The translations under genes and the position numbers were made by a program. The notes beneath the pieces are model-generated. The model saw only the letters and a program-made list of their open reading frames with translations, did not search any database and was not told the DNA's origin. Shown here one piece after another: positions 1 to 11,350 of a DNA stretch of 64,000 nt (the first letter of the stretch is position 1; every line of letters begins with the position of its first letter). This stretch comes from Burhinus oedicnemus (lineage: Eukaryota > Chordata > Aves > Charadriiformes > Burhinidae), in contig VFFE01007506.1 of the NCBI GenBank assembly GCA_008921705.1, positions 895,598-959,597 on the forward strand, given 5' to 3'.

Positions 1-18
1 AAAAAAAAAAAAAAAAAA
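1..18. repeat. poly(A) tract at window edge
   Basis: The window opens with 18 consecutive A followed by A-rich sequence. It may be cut by the window edge, so its true length and any attached retroelement tail are unknown. Confidence 0.9.
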
Positions 19-3000
19 GAAAAGAGTTTTTTCCTTCTGTTTGGAAATGTTTCATGTCAACAGAACTGAAGGGTTTTTTGTTTTGATAGGGACTCTGAAA
101 AGTTACCTTTTATTGCGATACATGATAACCTCAAATAATAGAACAGAGGCAAGAGGAAGGGGGTAATTTCAAAGTGCAAAACCCAAATGCACAGTTAATT
201 TGGCTGTCCTGACTGTTCTGCCTCCTTCAGAAAAATTTGCATTGAGAGATTTAAAATAAAAATTTGTGCAAAATAAGCTGACTTGAGTTTCAATGGCACC
301 ACGCATTGCTTAGCATATGGCTCCATTGTGATTTATCACTTGGTCTTTCGCTGTTGTACTTAGGTATGGAAAAAAGTGTGAAATTACACAGTGGGCAGAT
401 GTAATTACAGATTCTCTTTCCTGCTTTCCTAGCAAGCCACATTGCCATCACCAGGAGCAACAGAGCATCGCTTAATAGTACTGGATGAACAGGGATTTCT
501 CAATTGCAGGCTGTATGAAATGGGAACACGCGTGCTTTCCAGGGTGCAACATGCCCGTAGCTGGCACTACAAGTTGCAGTTACAACTTTCTGACCTGATT
601 CCGGCAAGGAGGGAAGACTGCTAACTTTCCAAAATCATATTCATCCACAGCCACCCCTCTGCAGTCGGGTAACTTTTCCCAGCTAGGCTGCTTTGCTTTG
701 TGCTCATTACAATTCTGTTTTGATATCCACATGCTAACAAACCAATCTTTTTCACAATTCCTGTCTCAAATACAATTGAAACTGAACTGAAGGAGCGTGC
801 TTTATCTGGTTAATTTAGCTAGAAAGATATTACATTTCATAAAAAAGTATCCCTAAGGACATATGATTCGGTTTAATTTTCACCTGGTGTTTATCACTGT
901 GTATACTCCAAATTTTGTTAGTATCTATAAATGTAACAGCAGGTACTTGGACCTTACAAAGATTTCTGGAGCCAGATCCAGACAGAGACGCAGAGTAATG
1001 GAATGGCAGAAATCCAGGTTCAAAAATAAATGTAATCTGTCTACTGCTAATGAGAAACAAAACACCAGCTTCAAACTCTTCCAGAAGATGAAACCATCAC
1101 TTGAATGTCTGATTGCATGAGGAATTTAAGTCCCCACAATTGCATTTGGAGTAAGTTACAACATTTCTGAATGACATGTATTGAAATGAAGGTGCTCACA
1201 GTCTGCTCACATAGTTTTATTTGTACTACTCTAGCAGCCAGGAAGCCCAGCGAGATGGGAGCCCTGCCACATTGGTACTGCACAGACAGTCCTTCCCCTG
1301 ACACGGCTGCTTTCAGAAAAATAACATGGGAGCAGGGAAAAGTGATGTATTTGTGTTTGACGGTGAAAAACCGATTAAAATTTACTGGCAAGCCAGGGTA
1401 CAAAGTAAGGACTCCTGGATCTCTGAGTAGTAGATGCTGCTACTTCCTTCAGCTTCATACAGTTTTTGCACTGAAAAATCAGCCTATATTCTATGATTGG
1501 GTCCCTTGTAAATGGCTCATTCTCCTCTGTCCCAGTGGGGATACTAAGAGAAGCAAAAAAAGCAAGGATTAAGTTGTTTCTGTTTTGAGACGTGCCATTG
1601 GAAGATCCCACACATTTCCTTTTGAGACTGAAGTTATTAATGCAGCCTAGGTGTGGTTTGGATGAAATATGAAAGGACACCATCCCAGGAGCAAATAAAC
1701 CTCGCAGAGAAAAGGTACCCTGACCTTTCACGGATGAAATGACCTGTATCAGCCTTACTGCAATGCTGAGTAACAAGGAGAACATGCAAAAGAGCCTTAA
1801 AAGGAAAACTTAACATGTTTAAGAAGTACCAGTTTCTCTGGTTTGGAAAGAATTGTTTGTGGAAATTATGTTAATTCCAGTGAGAAGAACAATTTTTAAG
1901 GGATTCACACTACAGAAGTGTATATCTGCAATCTATAGAATGTGATAGCGCACAAAGAAAAACCCCAACAAAGCAGGAAGAAGATAAAGCAGTTCTAGTA
2001 TGGATGTTATTGCCAAAATAGCTGTTACTAGGAAAATTGCATTATTGTTATTATAAATTAACATAATCAGGGAGCAATAAGTAAGGGGGAGTCTTCTGAA
2101 AAATATGATACTGAACATCCCAGAAATAAGTGTACTCTGTAAAGGGAAATAAGATTCTCCTTACACTCCCATATGTCAGGTCTCAATCTGCTGAATTAAA
2201 GAATAAATACTTTTAAGCCATTTATGATTCTTGCACCCTTGGCTGGATTTATCCTGCCTCAGTTGATGCACTGAACAGAGTTGCCTAATTCAGGAGCTCA
2301 TCTCTTGGTCAGTGGAAGACGCTACGCATTTTTAGAGGTCTCTTCAGCCATGAAGATCTCAGCTATCCTAAAGAATTTCTTATTCTTTGATAAACAATCT
2401 CTTGATTGAATTTAGAAGAACACTAAGGCCTCCACAGTCCTAACTCATCTTAACCTCTGGAGTTAGGAAAGGTGGATTCTCTTACTTTACTTACTAGTGA
2501 CTCCTCTGGACAGTAAATTGTCTGAGATTTCTTAATGTCTCATACACCCAAACCCACTAAGGGTGTCAGACCTTTAGATGAGAAGCCCAGTCTTAGACAT
2601 GTTATTTTTAGAGACTTAGGTAATTTTATTCTTTTGTTTGGGTTGTATGAACAATGTAGGTTTAGAGAGAAAATAGTCTGCCATAGAGCATTTTTAAGAT
2701 AACTGTAGAACAGCTGGCATGTTGGGCAACAGCTTGTAACCAGGGCTCTGCCGAAATTAACTATTGTTATTACTTAGACTAAGTCAGTGGAGACAGAAAG
2801 GAGACATCGTAGGGTAAATCCAGGACAACCTCTAACTTTAGGTGCTCTGACTTGGCCTGTACATTAAGAAACAACACTTCATAGGTGGTCGTTAGAATCA
2901 GTCACCTCATTGAATCTGGTAGATACGAAAAGGTGGTAATACCTATACAAATCCAGGAACGGAAAGCCAAAGGTACGAGGGACTGCCTGTGATAGCAGGA

Positions 3001-4973
3001 ACTGCACGGGTTGACCCTAGAACTCATAGTTCAAGTATCGGCAATACTTAATATGATAGTTACTTGCAACTTTAATTGGCTACAAAACATACATTCTTGG
3101 CTCATAAACCCCCGACGAGTTTGTTTGTAGTAAGCATAATTGAAACCTCAGTGACTGCTTTGGATGTAGATGCCTCCACTGTAGGAGTATGTACTTGGTT
3201 AGATGAATGTCATTCAAATAGTCATAGCTGCAGGCCTGGATCCTATTTTTCCAAGTGCTGTGCAAACACATGACAAAGTCCCCGTCCAAAAGCACGTGCA
3301 AACAAAGATTGGACTAGATGAGAGAAGGAGATAAGAGAAGGAACTCAGGAGAAGGAAAAGACAACAAGACTACTGTTGTAAACCATAAGGCTTGGTGTAC
3401 CTGAGGACTAATTCTTGTCCTGTTTGGAGGTGTTTTGCAGGTCGCACAGCAAAGAAAAAAATAAGGAAGGATTTGAAACTCACTAATGAAGCAGCTGTGC
3501 AGATGCTTCAAACATTCTTCTCAAGTGTGCTAAGCATCATGGGAGAAAGTTTGGAGTTTCTCTCCTGAGAACTTGTAAGTAATGGAAGTTTTTATTTATG
3601 GTCCAATGAAAGGTCCCTATCTTACTAGGAGAGATTACAGAGAGTATAGAAATGGGCACTGGCAATCTCTGAAAGTAAACCTGCAGTTGTACTGGTGTCA
3701 GTGTAAAAGCACTGTATCTTAGCTTCTAATCAATGTAATTTATTGAAGAAAAATCTGTGATAAGTAGGAAGGAAGAAGAAATTTCTGGTTTGATTTTTTT
3801 TTTTTGTTACCTGTTTTTGCTTGCTTTTGTGTGGCTGTGTTTTAATAGCTTAAAGATGTCCCTGTGGGGATGGGCAACACTGTTATTTGGCCCACACTTG
3901 CTTTTTTGCAATGAAGATGAATTCATTGTGCAAGGCACTGTAGAAACAGACCAAAAAAAATGATCTCTGACAAAGAAGTAACTGATCACATAAATGCCTC
4001 ATTATGCATTGATTGAATGCTATTTGCGTACATTATAATAGAGCTGTGACCATTAACACCAGGTGAAGTTTAGTGTGCCTATTTTAACTGAGCTTTTGGA
4101 TGTCTTCATTACTTTTTCCCATCCTTTATGATTTTAATGCAAACCAGCCTGTTCAATTTAAATTAAACAAATTTTAACAGATGGCTAAGCAGACCCCACA
4201 TCTCTTTATGATTTCAGGAAGAATATAGATGCAAAAACGTTGTCCACAGGCATGTCTGTGTTAAATTGAGGTAAAAACATTAAAATTCATTCTATTAAGC
4301 TAGTCAGATTTTCACAATAAGTCAGTGTGAGAAAAACAATTTTAAGTGATGAAGTGATGCTACGTGGATCTTGAAATATGCTGTGTCCTTCAGGAGGCGG
4401 TCGAAGCACATGGAAAAGCAAAGAAAATTGAGGGATCCTATATTTAGATTTCTCGCTTGAATTAAAAGATATCCAGATCCGTGTTAACTTAGGTTAGGGA
4501 ATCTAAAGCACTCATATTTACAATATATGTTCCCTCTAATAGCAATGCTAATAGTCACAGCAGAGTTTTCAAAAGCCGTGGAGTTAACTGTGTTCACACC
4601 GAAATTACTATCTTCAAACAGGAGCTAGCCATGGGCTAATAGACAGTGGAAGTCAAATCATTTTATGTCAAAAAAAGAATTAAGATATCTATACACATAC
4701 ACAAATATAACCTACCTGTTGTCTACAGTGATATCACAGTAGAATATGCAAGAATTGATTCTGAGGTGGCTTCAAATGGATTGGAGTCTAGTATTTTAAA
4801 AATAACAGGTCTCACTCCACTGCTCTAATACTTCTGCTTTCCCTGACAATGAAATACAATTTATCTTTCAGAAAGTAGAAAAAGTGTTTAACTAAATTTA
4901 CTAATTATCAGCCAGAAACATGAGCTGGTTAGGTAAATAAAAAATTACTCAAGGATGTCCACAAAATCAAATT

Positions 4974-4987
4974 AAAAAAAAAAAAAA
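4974..4987. repeat. poly(A) tract
   Basis: Fourteen consecutive A in AT-rich DNA. No retroelement body is recognised immediately upstream, so a simple homopolymer is the cautious call. Confidence 0.85.
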
Positions 4988-5558
4988 GAAACGAAGAAGT
5001 TGCTACATTTGCCCAGAGCTTTCGCCATTAGGCTGCTTGGTCATTAAATCGGAAGCCAACCTCCAAATGTCAAAGCAGTGCTTAAATGTAAGGAAGGAAA
5101 AAGGTTAAAAAAAAAAGCAGGGAAGAGGTTTAGGTAATTATAATAAATGAAGATAGAACCTCGATTCTAAATCTTGGCCTTAATTTCGGGATTTGATGTA
5201 TCTGTGTCATCCACCCAACCTATTATTCCTCTCTCCTCCTTCAACTGCCATCTTCCACGTGATTTCTTCATGGACCAGCATTTTAAAACTCCCAGTTATC
5301 TCAATAGATTGATGAAAAAGCAGAAAACTTGTTAAATATAAATAGCCAGGTGTCATTTTCCTCTCACTTCCAAGTTCACTGCTGTATAATATACAGGCTG
5401 ATTTGCAAACTCTATTGTTGGGGCTCAGTAACCACAGTGATTACTGCAAATTGAAGATGTATAACAAGAACTCTGATTTCTTAAGTTACCTTTAGAAAAA
5501 AAACCCTCCTGAATAAATTGATTCTACAAAATGTGAAACTAACCAAAAGCTCTTGGGA

Positions 5559-5596
5559 TTTTTTTTTCTTTTTTTTTCTTTTTTTTTGGTTTTTTT
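5559..5596. repeat. T-rich low-complexity tract
   Basis: Runs of T are interrupted by single C and paired G bases ('tttttttctt' occurs twice in tandem). This is simple pyrimidine-rich sequence with no coding or element context. Confidence 0.85.
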
Positions 5597-6746
5597 GAGA
5601 ATGTAAAAGGAGTAAATATTGCTATTGTGTTTAATTTTATTCATATGTAGCTTTGGCTTTCCCCCTCCCCCAAGTTCTGTTCAGACTGGAAGCTGTTTTG
5701 GTCAGAGAAAATCCCTTTTAATGGTATATTTCCAGTCAGAGGGAAACATGACATTTACTGAAATTCTCATGCATGGACTTGGTCTCATAAACATCTTAGC
5801 CCAGCTGATTGCCCATTAGGAATGAAGTACGGTCCTGTAAGCTGCTATTTCACGGACAGCTTGAAAACCAAAACGCCCTCCAACCTTGTGCTGCTGGGCT
5901 CATGTTCCACTTTCCTCTGAAGCAGTCTGGAATAAGCAATGTTTAAATTGCAATTGTATGTGCGGACCACTAGACCCGGTACGGATACAGCAACAGCTTC
6001 CGATGTCTCTCACTCCCTGTTTCTCATTGTTTCCATTTCTGGGATTGCTCCCGTGCTGGGAAGAGAGGCAAAGTAGTTTCCTGCCCTCACACTGAGACAG
6101 CGGCACTTAGGGATGAGGCCAGAAGAGAATCAGCTTCACTGATGCAGAACCAAGATACTCACCAAGATGCCACTGCACAGCAACGGGCAATTAATCTAAT
6201 TCAGAGAGAGCAGATCCATCAATAGCTATTAAACACCCAACAGTTTAGTCACATATTCCAGCTTAGGAAGTCTCTAATCAGGTCTTCAGTTTACCTAAAG
6301 CTTTTATTACGAGTCTCTGTCTATATTTTTGGATATGGGGTAGTTACATCCTGGTCACAGTTACTCCATGGTGACGGAAGATGGGACCCTCTCCCATAGA
6401 AGGGGACAGAGGCAGGTCTGTGCACGGCACACCGGTTACCAAGCAGTTACCATAGTGAATAGTTTTTGATTTTTCATTTCTTATCAAGCTTGCCTGAAAA
6501 CAGACCATGCCTTGGTGGCTGGCGAGCTTGCGCTGAGACAACACTGCTGCACAGCTGCAGCTTGGGATGAAAGCAGTCCTCTGATTCCCCCCACTTCTGC
6601 GAGGCAGCCCGGGGCAGGGCAGCAGCATCACTTGCACTGTAAGGGAATCGCGCCTCAGTTTCAAGCCTTTATATGTCTTCAGTCAGCTCTTCTAAGCAGA
6701 GCGTGTCATACACGGTAATCTTAAAGCCTCTTTCCCCTTTCTTTAG

Positions 6747-6907
6747 ATGCTGAAAACACAACAGGAGAAACAAAGATGGAAAGAGAGCGAAAGAGACAGC
6801 TGGAAAATGCATTAGTGGGCCCTGATGACTCATCCAGCATTTCCACACTGCCGGCATTACGGCTTGCCATAATAATACCAGAATGCCATCGCATGTTAAG
6901 GGAATGA
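6747..6907 (+). other. exon-like open patch with AP-1 site, status uncertain
   Basis: A pyrimidine-rich run ending in 'ctttag' at 6741-6746 looks like a splice acceptor. It is followed by a frame open from 6749 to a TGA at 6905-6907, about 52 codons. The predicted peptide starts AENTTGETKMERERKRQLEN and ends HRMLRE, so it is charged at the front; I do not recognise it. The minus strand is also open across this region (6669-6938), which weakens the coding case. The patch holds a perfect AP-1 palindrome, ATGACTCAT, at 6825-6833. It could be a terminal exon, a conserved regulatory element or chance. Confidence 0.15.
6825..6833. promoter_or_regulatory. perfect AP-1 consensus site
   Basis: ATGACTCAT is the full palindromic binding site of Fos/Jun-type bZIP factors. 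It stands alone, with no promoter recognised nearby. The match is seen directly; function is inference, and isolated matches of this length do occur by chance. Confidence 0.3.
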
Positions 6908-9900
6908 CGGTATCGCCAGCTATCTCACTGCAGCACAATCACAGTAATGAAATCCATATATACTCGGTGAAGGTTCCCAAAGCACTGAAAAGGTTGCAAT
7001 TTCTCATTCTTTAGGGGAAAAACAATAATGGTCGTCCTTCAGTGAAGGGGTTGCAATGCCAGAGGGGTTAAGAGGGGTTAAGGTGTCAGCCAAAAGTCCA
7101 TGTTGCGTTCCCTATTTGCGCAAAAAGCTGTCCCAGCAGTGATTTGAGCTGTGAATGGAAGAAATCCTGATGCTTCAGCCTTAGAGCTAGAGGTCATTGG
7201 ACATAAATTTTGGCTACCTTTGTCCCATGTACCACCGGCTGCAAGAGTTTTCACGACTTATCTAGACAAGCCCAGGGGGTCTCCTCTGCTCAGGGAGGAG
7301 ACGATGGGATTTAGTGTAGCACAGCACTCCACCATCACTTCTAAGAGGGGTAAAAAAAGCGAACAGCCACTGAGATGGCTGAGGATGTGCAGCACAGGGA
7401 TCACCTGATGTAGTGACTATAAGAGCAAGCCACTGCGCTACGTGGAAGTTCATTCCAGTCCCATGCTTCTGTCATCATTGTCGTAAATAATCTAACAACA
7501 ATAACAATAGTAATGTCCTGTCTACATTGTTTTCTAGCCACTTTTCAACAAGGAAATTCAGAGCACTTTTTTTCACTGCTGCCAGTTCAGTGAACTATTG
7601 TCATTTGAAGACAAGACAAAAAAGACAATATACCTACATTTTTTTCATGACTTTTTGATTTTAGAAAAGTCAAAGCAGTTTGTTTGCATTTGTTGAATGG
7701 AACTGTGATGCCTTCACCTTAATCTGTTAAAAAATAAGCTTTTAGTTCCCCTAGCACAGTGGTGCTTCATAGATGATGCAGTTTGGACACCTCATGCTCC
7801 GATTCCGAGATACGGGCTCAGCTGTCATCCCATGGTACGTCTGAAATCCTGCAGCACCCACAGCGTATCATGGAGGTTTATTAGGAGAGAGGTACCAGTG
7901 GAGACACAGGGAAGAGTAAGGAAATCAGGAATCTGACCTCTGCCAGTAAGCTCAGCCTATGGCTCAGCTGACTGCAAACTAAATATTTTGATTTTGGTTA
8001 AAGTGACACTAATGAAGCGGTTTTTTTCTTTTATGAGAATCATCATAGATTTTTTTTATTTGTTAGATCTTCTTTTATACCAAAACTTTTGTATCAAATC
8101 TATGAATTATTTACTGATGAAATATGGAAACCCTTTAAGATTCTGACTACTTTAGCAAAGGTGGCTTTTACAATTTCTTTCTTTTTTTTCTTTTTTTTTA
8201 CATTTTTATTCTTTAATTTTACCTCTTGTTTAGCATTATTGTATGTTTGGATTAAAGCCAGCTGCAATTATTTGGGCAGCTTTTCACATACTACATCAGG
8301 CTCCGGATCTGCTGAGAGCCCCTGCTGCACAGTGGCTGCTCGGCACCGACGTGAAGTGCAGAGCTGGTCTCAGGCAGCTCTCGTTGCTTGCTAACAGTGG
8401 GACGCAGGAGCACAGCTAGACAGAAAAACTTCATCAGAACTCTTTTAATATTTTTTTCAATCCATGCCTAGCTGTTTTTTTTTATAAATATCTGAAAGTC
8501 ATTAATAAAGTGACTGTAAAACATTGGTTATGAAAATCAGAAACTTTGTCTGTCCACTTTTTCATGTGTGATATTGTATTTTGATTCAAAAATAAGCTTT
8601 GAAAAGTTTTAAATACAAACTATATAGCTTTATTTGTGAAAAAAACTTCTGTTCCTGAAAATGCCTTTTCTTTCTTTCTTTCTTTTTTTTTTAATAACTA
8701 AATTTCTGTTTCTCTTTTCTTCTTCTATTTTGGAGCAAAAATGAATGGAGAATCGCTGAGTTTCTTGCAAGTCTGCTTATTCTTATGCACACCGACACAC
8801 ACAAAGGTCATACCTCAAAAGCTAGCTAAAGCCCCATTCCCAACAGTAACTGAGATTTAATTGGAAAATGTTGTTTTTGAAATGCAGTTTTCTCATTCAT
8901 TAATGGGCAAATGTAGTAGAACCACATGCATTAGGAATTCCAAAGATGAGTGTGTGCCACAAGCCTTGCAGAACCAAGCTATTTATTCCAGTCTGCGCTG
9001 CATGTAGTGCTGGGGTTTCTTTCCTCATCAGGTGCATACTCAATAACCACCGTCGGGACTGCGCAGTAGATGCAGCGAGGGACCTGGTTCAGACCGTATG
9101 AGTAATGTGTGTCTGGATCAAAACAGAAAAGGTGAACGAGAGAAGGATGATTGATAGAAGACCTGGGATGTTTTATAATTAGAATTGCTTTATAATACTT
9201 GATGCAACACCATCAATTATATCTGTCCTGATGATCGTTCTCTTCTTCCTTATTTAGGCCTTAATGAGCATTACACTCAGTTTCAATTATTGGCATATAC
9301 AACCACTTTGTAACAGCTTCCCCCCAGAAATGCAGGAGCATTAGAAACAGAGAAAGAAGAATTTAAAATGGCAGGTCCTGGCCAATTATGCTGTGTTACC
9401 TCTCCCAGAGTCAACATACATTTTCTTTGGCCTTAATAACTCTCCTCTGAATGATTTTCAATCAAGAGGGAGAAGGGGAAGATGGATGATGTAGCCTGAG
9501 GATCAGCGATCGATAGTGCAGAGATGGCTCCAATGGCATCTGGGAGCCACCCAGCGTGTCCTTCCTGGTCCCTGTTTCATCCGCACTGAGACACCCATCA
9601 GAGTGCCCTGGAAGCAAGCTTGCCTGCACACCTTGCTTTTGTTCCTGTGGGATGGTGCCTCATCCCATCTTGCTGTCTGGATGTGGTTGAGGTGGACACC
9701 AGCAGGCTAGGACCATGCAAGCAGCCAAAGCGTGCACCCACCCTGCAGCACTCCTGCCTCGTACAGAAGAAAAATAGAGCTAGCAAAGCAAATTTAGCAG
9801 GATCTTTGAGTGGCAGCATCCTGCTCCCACTGTTTTTTTCCTGATGTGCTGAATTCTACCTTGAGGGAACAAATAGAGGCTGAAACAGAACCCTTGAATG

Positions 9901-11239
9901 CAAGACTGTACTTGCATTTCACGTGGCATGGTATATTGGGACCACGTGACAGTGAGCAAGAAACTTCATCCTTTGAATCTCAGCTCCACACACAGAAAAT
10001 AAGACTGTGCTGCTGCAAAAGAAAAAATAATTAAAGATTGCTTTTCATTTTGTACGACGTCATCAAAATGCTGGTGAAAAGAAACGATAATGAAAGACCT
10101 TTATCAGTTTCTGAAGATTTAGAGAAGAAAAAAAAGGAAAAGCAGCAATTGACCAGCTGAATAACTGATAATTACAATCTTGTGTGTGGTTTTCTGTCCA
10201 AATTTAAAATGATAATTGCTTTAGACAAGCAGTATCCAGACAAGGAGTGGAAGGTACCATTTTCAAGTTCTGTACTTTGCAGGAAGCCAAAAAACCATAC
10301 TTCTTTTTGTACAGAAAGAAAAGCTCCATTTTGAGTTATTCGCTTTGTGGTGTGTCGGTGTCATGTGTCCCCCCTCCGCCCCCACCAACAACTACCTTGA
10401 TGGAAGGGCAAACAAAAAGCCTTAACTGCATGTAGAAATCTCACTGATGTGAATGATAGCTTGTCTGCCAAATTTAGGCTAATTAATTTATCCATGTGGT
10501 GCACGAAGCTTCTGAACATTGGGGCACACACAATAAAAAGACAACTATTGACATTACCCAATATTGCTGGGGGAAATCACCCAGGTCCCTGACAGCAGTG
10601 GTAACTGTACTCACCCTCAACTCTCTGTGTTACACTGCAGGAAGGGAGTTGGTGGCCAACAGACACGTCTACGCGTCCTGAGACAGACTCTGATGTCTAG
10701 GAGAGACCTACAGTGTTTTGAAGATAAATCATCTGGTATCTGTGAGATTCCTGAAACACAAATCTATTTTACAGAGATTTGCATAAATAACCCCACTGGT
10801 TGATAGAGTTGGACAGCCTCCAGCCTATATTGATGCTCAGCTGATGCGTGGTAGCTCCTTGCACAGCAGAAGTTGATTATGTGTCTGTTTTTACTAATTG
10901 TCACACTTTTCTTCATTCAAACTTAACACTGCACTGCCACAGTGCAGTGAAATTTTTAAATGAGCACATTCTGAACGTTTAAAAAAAATACTGCAGTTGT
11001 GGAACTTTTGTGTTTTCCATTTAAGATGTTCCATACAGAAACCGAATAAAGTGCCTATTACCAGAGATTAAATATGGCCATTTTTATGTAGGGGTAAATT
11101 GCACTGAGACAGAGAGTCTCTGATTACCCTTTTGTATTGGAAGCTTAATGTTGCTCATAGAAAATAACAGCAAAGGGCTTTGATAACTGCCGACAAGAAA
11201 ATATATTCAGAGGAAATAATATGAAAGAGCGGGGGGGAA
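6908..11239. other. AT-rich non-coding interval
   Basis: No gene or intact mobile element is recognised. The interval holds a (TTTC)n/poly(T) tract at 8666-8692, T-rich sequence around 8185-8215 and a somewhat more GC-rich patch near 9500-9800. That patch is open in several frames on both strands, so it gives no specific support for coding. Confidence 0.6.
8666..8692. repeat. (TTTC)n / poly(T) microsatellite
   Basis: About four TTTC units merge into a run of ten T. Simple sequence repeat. Confidence 0.85.
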
Positions 11240-11350
11240 ATATTTAAGGTGTTTAAACCAGGAGTAATGGTCTAAAACTAGGAAACGAAAGAAATTAAAA
11301 GTGAGCATTAGGAAAAATGTTCTAACATCTATGCCAATTAGGGAGGACAT
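11240..11350 (+). mobile_element. ancient CR1-like 3' fragment
   Basis: The stretch reads like the conserved C-terminal end of CR1 ORF2 at DNA level: 'ggtgtttaaacc', then 'taatggtctaaaacta', then 'agcattaggaaaaatgttct'. These correspond to the CR1 segment encoding the 'RGNG.KL...IRR.FF' block seen intact in the younger copy at 35251-35649. Divergence is high and no frame survives, so this would be an old family copy, older than the three CR1s further on. The call rests on remembered family patterns, not an alignment. Confidence 0.4.

Larger units (their letters stand above)
19..6720. other. AT-rich non-coding interval
   Basis: No recognisable gene or well-preserved repeat is visible. Open frames are short and lie on both strands in the same places; for example 1171-1572 (+) and 1375-1785 (-) overlap, as expected from low stop density by chance. 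Homopolymer runs occur at 4974-4987 (14 A) and 5559-5596 (T-rich). The interval reads as ordinary intronic or intergenic DNA. Old, unrecognisable repeats may be present and would need a repeat-library search. Confidence 0.6.

Noticed and set aside
1171..1785. Overlapping 133- and 136-codon frames on opposite strands
   Set aside because: No recognisable domain, no splice signals and mutual overlap; consistent with locally low stop density.
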